Positions 6,859-8,724 of a stretch of DNA of 8,724 bases are shown here, piece after piece. Location: contig CAJMLC010000079.1 of the NCBI GenBank assembly GCA_905214155.1, positions 1-8,724 of the forward strand, written 5' to 3'. The stretch is from an uncultured bacterium. Its GTDB lineage: Bacteria > Bacillota > Clostridia > Oscillospirales > Oscillospiraceae. The notes below the pieces were generated by a model. That model ran no database searches. It saw nothing but the letters and a program-made list of their open reading frames with translations, and was not told where the DNA came from. The position numbers were made by a program, and so were the translations under genes. The first letter of the stretch is position 1; each line of letters begins with the position of its first letter.

Positions 6859-6913
6859 GAGTTCGGTATGTATAGTTTACCATATCCGGCCGCTGCCGTT
6901 GTAACGAAATTGT

Positions 6914-6943
6914 GAATTACGACAAAGGATGGAAAAAATACCA
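6914..6943 (+). promoter_or_regulatory. Weak candidate forespore promoter of pdaA
   Basis: GAATT (6914-6918) is followed after 18 nt by AATACCA (6937-6943), a partial match to the sigma-G pattern GHATR-N18-CATNHTA. B. subtilis pdaA is forespore-expressed. Two -10 positions and one -35 position deviate, so this is only a suggestion. The remainder of the 194-bp region between the divergent CBS and pdaA genes shows nothing else convincing. Confidence 0.25.
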
Positions 6944-7030
6944 CACAGTGCGCCGCGATGTTCCGAAGCTGCCGAAAAGCTGTCCTAGGCCGGGGCGGCG
7001 GCGCATAGGCTGTGGTGGGGGTGCTTGGTT

Positions 7031-7840
7031 ATGGAAAAGATCAAACGGTTCTGCCGGGAAAATGCGCGGATTCTGCTGGCGTTGGGGGCCGTGCTGGCGT
7101 TCTGCGCGGTGCTGCCGGTGATGTTCGCCGCGACGGCGGTGCCGACCGGGTCGTGGGGCCTCAGCTTCCGCACGGAGGGGCAGCCGCCGGTCGGCAACGC
7201 GACGGCGGGCGCGCTGCGCCAGTATGACGCGGTCTACGTCGGGGACACCGAGGAAAAGGTGATCTATCTGACGTTCGACGCGGGCTATGAAGCCGGATAC
7301 ACGGAACAGATTCTGGACGTTTTGAAAAAGCATGACGTCAAGGCGGCGTTCTTCGTCGTCGGGACGTACATCGAAAACGATCCGGAGCTGGTGCGGCGGA
7401 TGGCGGAGGAGGGGCACATCGTCGGCAACCACACGTGGCATCATTATAATATGTCGCAGATCGCCGACCTGCAGTCCTTCACGCGGGAGCTGCAGAGCGT
7501 CGCAGATGCGTATCGCGAGGCCACGGGCGAGGAGATGCCGCCCTATTATCGCCCACCGCAGGGCGTCTACAGCGAGGAAAATCTGAAAATGGCGAAAAGC
7601 CTCGGTTATCGCACCGTGTTCTGGAGCCTGGCCTACGTCGACTGGAACCGCGACGCGCAGCCCACGCCGGAGCAGGCGTATGAAAAGCTGCTGCCGCGCA
7701 TCCATCCGGGGGCCGTCGTGCTGCTGCATTCGACATCTGCCACCAATGCGGAGATCCTCGATGAGCTGCTCACGAAGTGGGCGGACATGGGCTACCGGTT
7801 CGGGACGCTCGACGAATTGTTTGACACGGGCGCGGCCTGA
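7031..7840 (+). CDS. pdaA: Polysaccharide deacetylase PdaA, muramic-delta-lactam biosynthesis
   Basis: This 269-residue protein has an N-terminal membrane anchor or signal at about residues 13-36 and a NodB-homology domain from about 75 to 262. Visible motifs are TFDAG (81-85, where the PdaA group also departs from TFDDG), the metal-binding H134-x3-H138 in NHTWHH, RPPQG (174-178), the FWSLAYVDW stretch around D204-W205, and LLHS (231-234). The combination YLTFDAGYE, FWSLAYVDW and RIHPGAVVLLHS is typical of PdaA. PdaA removes the N-acetyl group from muramic acid so the delta-lactam of spore cortex peptidoglycan can form, which cortex-lytic enzymes need at germination. The ATG was chosen over an in-frame TTG two codons earlier because a G-rich site (GGGGG) lies 9 nt before it. 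Its length is near the family norm. Together with spoIIQ it indicates a spore former. Confidence 0.92.
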   Translation: MEKIKRFCRENARILLALGAVLAFCAVLPVMFAATAVPTGSWGLSFRTEGQPPVGNATAGALRQYDAVYVGDTEEKVIYLTFDAGYEAGYTEQILDVLKKHDVKAAFFVVGTYIENDPELVRRMAEEGHIVGNHTWHHYNMSQIADLQSFTRELQSVADAYREATGEEMPPYYRPPQGVYSEENLKMAKSLGYRTVFWSLAYVDWNRDAQPTPEQAYEKLLPRIHPGAVVLLHSTSATNAEILDELLTKWADMGYRFGTLDELFDTGAA

Positions 7841-7918
7841 GTCACCATTTGGGCCGGACAGCATACCATGGAATGAGCGAGCGAAGAAACGCTACGTTAT
7901 TTTTCAGGAGGTTTCGTT

Positions 7919-8059
7919 ATGTCTTGCAATAACAATTCGTCCGGCTTCTGCGCGTTCGGCAGCAACTGGTGGTGGGTCATCATCCTGATCCTCATCCTGT
8001 TCTGGAACGGCAACGGGAATGGCAATGGCTGTGGCTGCGACAACGGCTGCGGCTGCTGA
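7919..8059 (+). CDS. 46-residue membrane miniprotein with Gly/Asn/Cys-rich tail
   Basis: This ORF encodes 46 residues in three parts: a polar Asn/Ser/Cys start (MSCNNNSSG), one hydrophobic segment at residues 17-29 (WWWVIILILILFW), and a low-complexity tail of alternating N-G and then C-G residues ending CGCDNGCGC. AGGAGG lies 7 nt before the ATG and an intrinsic terminator starts 20 nt after the stop, so expression is well supported despite the small size. The layout recalls tiny YjcZ-like single-span proteins of Firmicutes, some of them sporulation-associated, but I do not recognise a specific family. Cys residues at 3, 11, 38, 40, 44 and 46 could form disulfides or bind metal. It lies 78 bp after pdaA and might share its transcript. 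Confidence 0.75.
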   Translation: MSCNNNSSGFCAFGSNWWWVIILILILFWNGNGNGNGCGCDNGCGC

Positions 8060-8079
8060 CGGGTCTACATCGCAAATCC

Positions 8080-8114
8080 AAAAACGGAGCTGTCGTCAGA
8101 CAGCTCCGTTTTTT
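8080..8114. terminator. Bidirectional terminator between convergent genes
   Basis: AAAAACGGAGCTGTC and GACAGCTCCGTTTTT flank a GTCA loop, with T-tracts on both strands. On the plus strand it ends the miniprotein transcript. On the minus strand it overlaps the stop codon of the XRE regulator by two bases. Confidence 0.93.
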
Positions 8115-8379
8115 ATGGTTCCATGCGGCCAAGCAGCCAGTTGACAGAGACGTGCAGAATATCTGCAAGGGCGTTTAATTCGATGTCGGAGACGGGGCGT
8201 TTCTGCCCCTCCAGCAGAGACAGCGCGGGGATGCTCATGTCCACACCGGCCAGCTGTAATTGTGCAAGCAGCTCTGTCTGCTTCATCCCAAGTTCCAACC
8301 GCCGCTGCGTCACCCGCGCGCCGATCAGATTGCGGTCGCCGAGCGCCAGCTTTCGTGTTTTCAGAACATCACCCCCCAT
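8113..8379 (-). CDS. XRE-family helix-turn-helix repressor
   Basis: This 88-residue protein is little more than one HTH_3/XRE domain. Helices run from about residue 20 (GARVTQRRLELGMKQTELL) through the recognition region around MSIPALSLLEGQKRPV (48-63) to the closing ELNALADILHVSVNWLLG (67-84), all classic XRE features. A few extra residues (LAGVDM) lengthen the turn between helices two and three. There is no effector domain, so it is probably a dimeric repressor that needs DNA alone or a small partner. It is divergent from the Cys-rich gene, with a strong palindromic operator between them, which points to control of both. The N-terminus is uncertain: the ATG at 8379 lacks a good ribosome binding site, while a CTG at 8364 has GGGGGG 7 nt upstream. 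Confidence 0.88.
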   Translation of the reverse strand: MGGDVLKTRKLALGDRNLIGARVTQRRLELGMKQTELLAQLQLAGVDMSIPALSLLEGQKRPVSDIELNALADILHVSVNWLLGRMEP

Positions 8380-8387
8380 CCTGTAAA

Positions 8388-8393
8388 ATTATA
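8388..8393 (-). promoter_or_regulatory. TATAAT -10 box just upstream of the XRE gene
   Basis: The minus strand has a perfect TATAAT here, with no recognisable -35 at 16-18 nt. If used, transcription would begin near 8381, two bases before the ATG. An alternative -10 (TATATC) lies further upstream inside the operator region. Confidence 0.4.
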
Positions 8394-8406
8394 TGGAGGA
8401 AAATGA

Positions 8407-8435
8407 TTGATATATTTGGTATCACCAAATATACT
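8407..8435 (+). promoter_or_regulatory. Near-consensus vegetative promoter of the Cys-rich gene
   Basis: TTGATA (8407-8412) and TATACT (8430-8435) are separated by exactly 17 bp. The spacer is largely the palindrome TTTGGTATCACCAAA, so a repressor bound there would block RNA polymerase. The start codon lies about 35 nt downstream of the expected transcription start. Confidence 0.75.
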
Positions 8436-8454
8436 AAATTTAGTGATACCAAAT
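8414..8454. promoter_or_regulatory. Operator: two inverted copies of a 15-bp palindrome
   Basis: ATTTGGTATCAC (8414-8425) and GTGATACCAAAT (8443-8454) are perfect 12-bp inverted repeats. They form the outer parts of two 15-bp sites, TTTGGTATCACCAAA (8415-8429) and TTTAGTGATACCAAA (8439-8453), which match on opposite strands with one difference. Their centres are 24 bp apart. A further palindrome, ACTAAATTTAGT (8433-8444), lies between them. Site 1 fills the promoter spacer and site 2 lies just downstream of the -10. The obvious ligand is the divergent XRE protein. Confidence 0.75.
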
Positions 8455-8476
8455 TTTAAAGAAATGGGGTGTGTAT

Positions 8477-8629
8477 ATGGAATACATCGAGGTTTCTCCG
8501 CTGCCGGAGGTCTGTCAGAATTGCGAGGATCGCAGAAAATGTCTGGAAGAGGACGGCTGTGAGTGGTGCTGTGACGAGTGTGACTATCTGGGCGCGCGGT
8601 TTGTACCGGCGCCGCAGGGGGATTTGTAG
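8477..8629 (+). CDS. 50-residue cysteine-rich protein
   Basis: The ATG at 8477 opens a 50-residue frame with GGGGT 6 nt upstream. Seven of the residues are Cys: C13 and C16 (CQNC), C22, C28, C31, C32 and C35 (CEWCCDEC). The protein is acidic, with no signal peptide or membrane segment, and ends in a Pro/Gly tail. The paired CxxC spacing suggests a small zinc-binding or iron-binding knuckle. I do not recognise a named family. It lies directly behind a strong promoter with an XRE operator, so its expression is probably tightly controlled by the neighbouring repressor. Confidence 0.7.
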   Translation: MEYIEVSPLPEVCQNCEDRRKCLEEDGCEWCCDECDYLGARFVPAPQGDL

Positions 8630-8651
8630 GGGCGGACGACTCTGTCCGCCC
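8630..8651. repeat. GC-rich palindrome after the Cys-rich gene
   Basis: GGGCGGAC and GTCCGCCC flank a six-base loop, starting one base after the stop codon. There is no T-tract, so it is not a standard terminator. It could stabilise the mRNA 3' end or be a member of a dispersed palindromic repeat family. Confidence 0.6.
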
Positions 8652-8678
8652 GTTCCCTCAATTCTGCGGAGGAAATAT

Positions 8679-8724
8679 TTGTTAAACAATTCATTTAAAG
8701 GAGTCTTGTCCGTAAGGAATAGAC
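8679..8724 (+). CDS. Possible N-terminus of a further gene, TTG start
   Basis: GGAGG lies 6 nt before a TTG at 8679, and the frame stays open for all 15 codons to the right edge (LLNNSFKGVLSVRNR). The length is too short to judge coding potential or family. A second G-rich site (AAAGGAG) lies inside this frame, so the real start could be later. Confidence 0.3.
   Translation, partial: MLNNSFKGVLSVRNR

Noticed and set aside
6917..7864. A minus-strand open frame of 315 codons
   Set aside because: It is antisense to pdaA, whose NodB motifs are all intact. The antisense product is rich in Arg and Pro with no recognisable domain.
7862..7869. CATACCAT upstream of the miniprotein as a sporulation -10 box
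   Set aside because: It is close to a sigma-E -10, but no matching -35 is present at 13-15 nt upstream (the sequence there is GTCACCA), so it was not listed as a promoter.
8456..8689. A minus-strand frame of 77 codons
   Set aside because: It overlaps the plus-strand Cys-rich gene and the GC palindrome, and its sequence shows no domain. The plus-strand gene has a near-consensus promoter and operator.

Overview
The window looks like a GC-rich chromosomal segment of an anaerobic, spore-forming member of the Clostridia, probably near the Oscillospiraceae/Ruminococcaceae. The reasons are two recognisable sporulation genes (a SpoIIQ-type LytM protein and a PdaA-type muramic-delta-lactam deacetylase), Gram-positive surface anchoring by SLH repeats, strong AGGAGG ribosome binding sites, and intrinsic hairpin terminators. 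The organism assignment is inference from gene families only.

Region 1 (1-4800, minus strand) is one long transcription unit. An untranslated leader of about 700 nt carries two consecutive structured RNAs, each followed by an intrinsic terminator. The promoter-distal one (about 4120-4370) is a clear cobalamin riboswitch. The promoter-proximal one (about 4520-4735) has a cobalamin-aptamer 3' half and an unusual 5' half. They precede a secreted surface protein of at least 1337 residues that runs off the left edge. It has a signal peptide, a DUF4430/transcobalamin-C-terminal-like domain, a cadherin-like beta-sandwich, long helical and beta-rich linkers, and SLH repeats. The most economical reading is a vitamin-B12-repressed, cell-wall-anchored corrinoid-capture or corrinoid-related surface protein.

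Region 2 (4900-6950, minus strand) holds three separate genes: a NUDIX hydrolase with its own extended -10 promoter, a SpoIIQ-like M23 protein ended by a perfect palindromic terminator, and a small two-CBS-domain protein of the DarB/CbpB type. The CBS gene lies just upstream of spoIIQ and could be co-transcribed with it.

Region 3 (7031-8114, plus strand) holds pdaA and a 46-residue membrane miniprotein with a Gly/Asn/Cys tail, ended by a terminator shared with the convergent gene.

Region 4 (8113-8724) is a divergent regulatory pair: a minus-strand XRE-type repressor and a plus-strand 50-residue Cys-rich protein. The intergenic space contains a near-consensus promoter whose spacer is exactly filled by a palindrome that recurs as an inverted copy downstream, which is the picture of a repressor operator. 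A small GC-rich palindrome and a possible new reading frame close the window. No tRNA, rRNA, CRISPR array or insertion sequence was seen.
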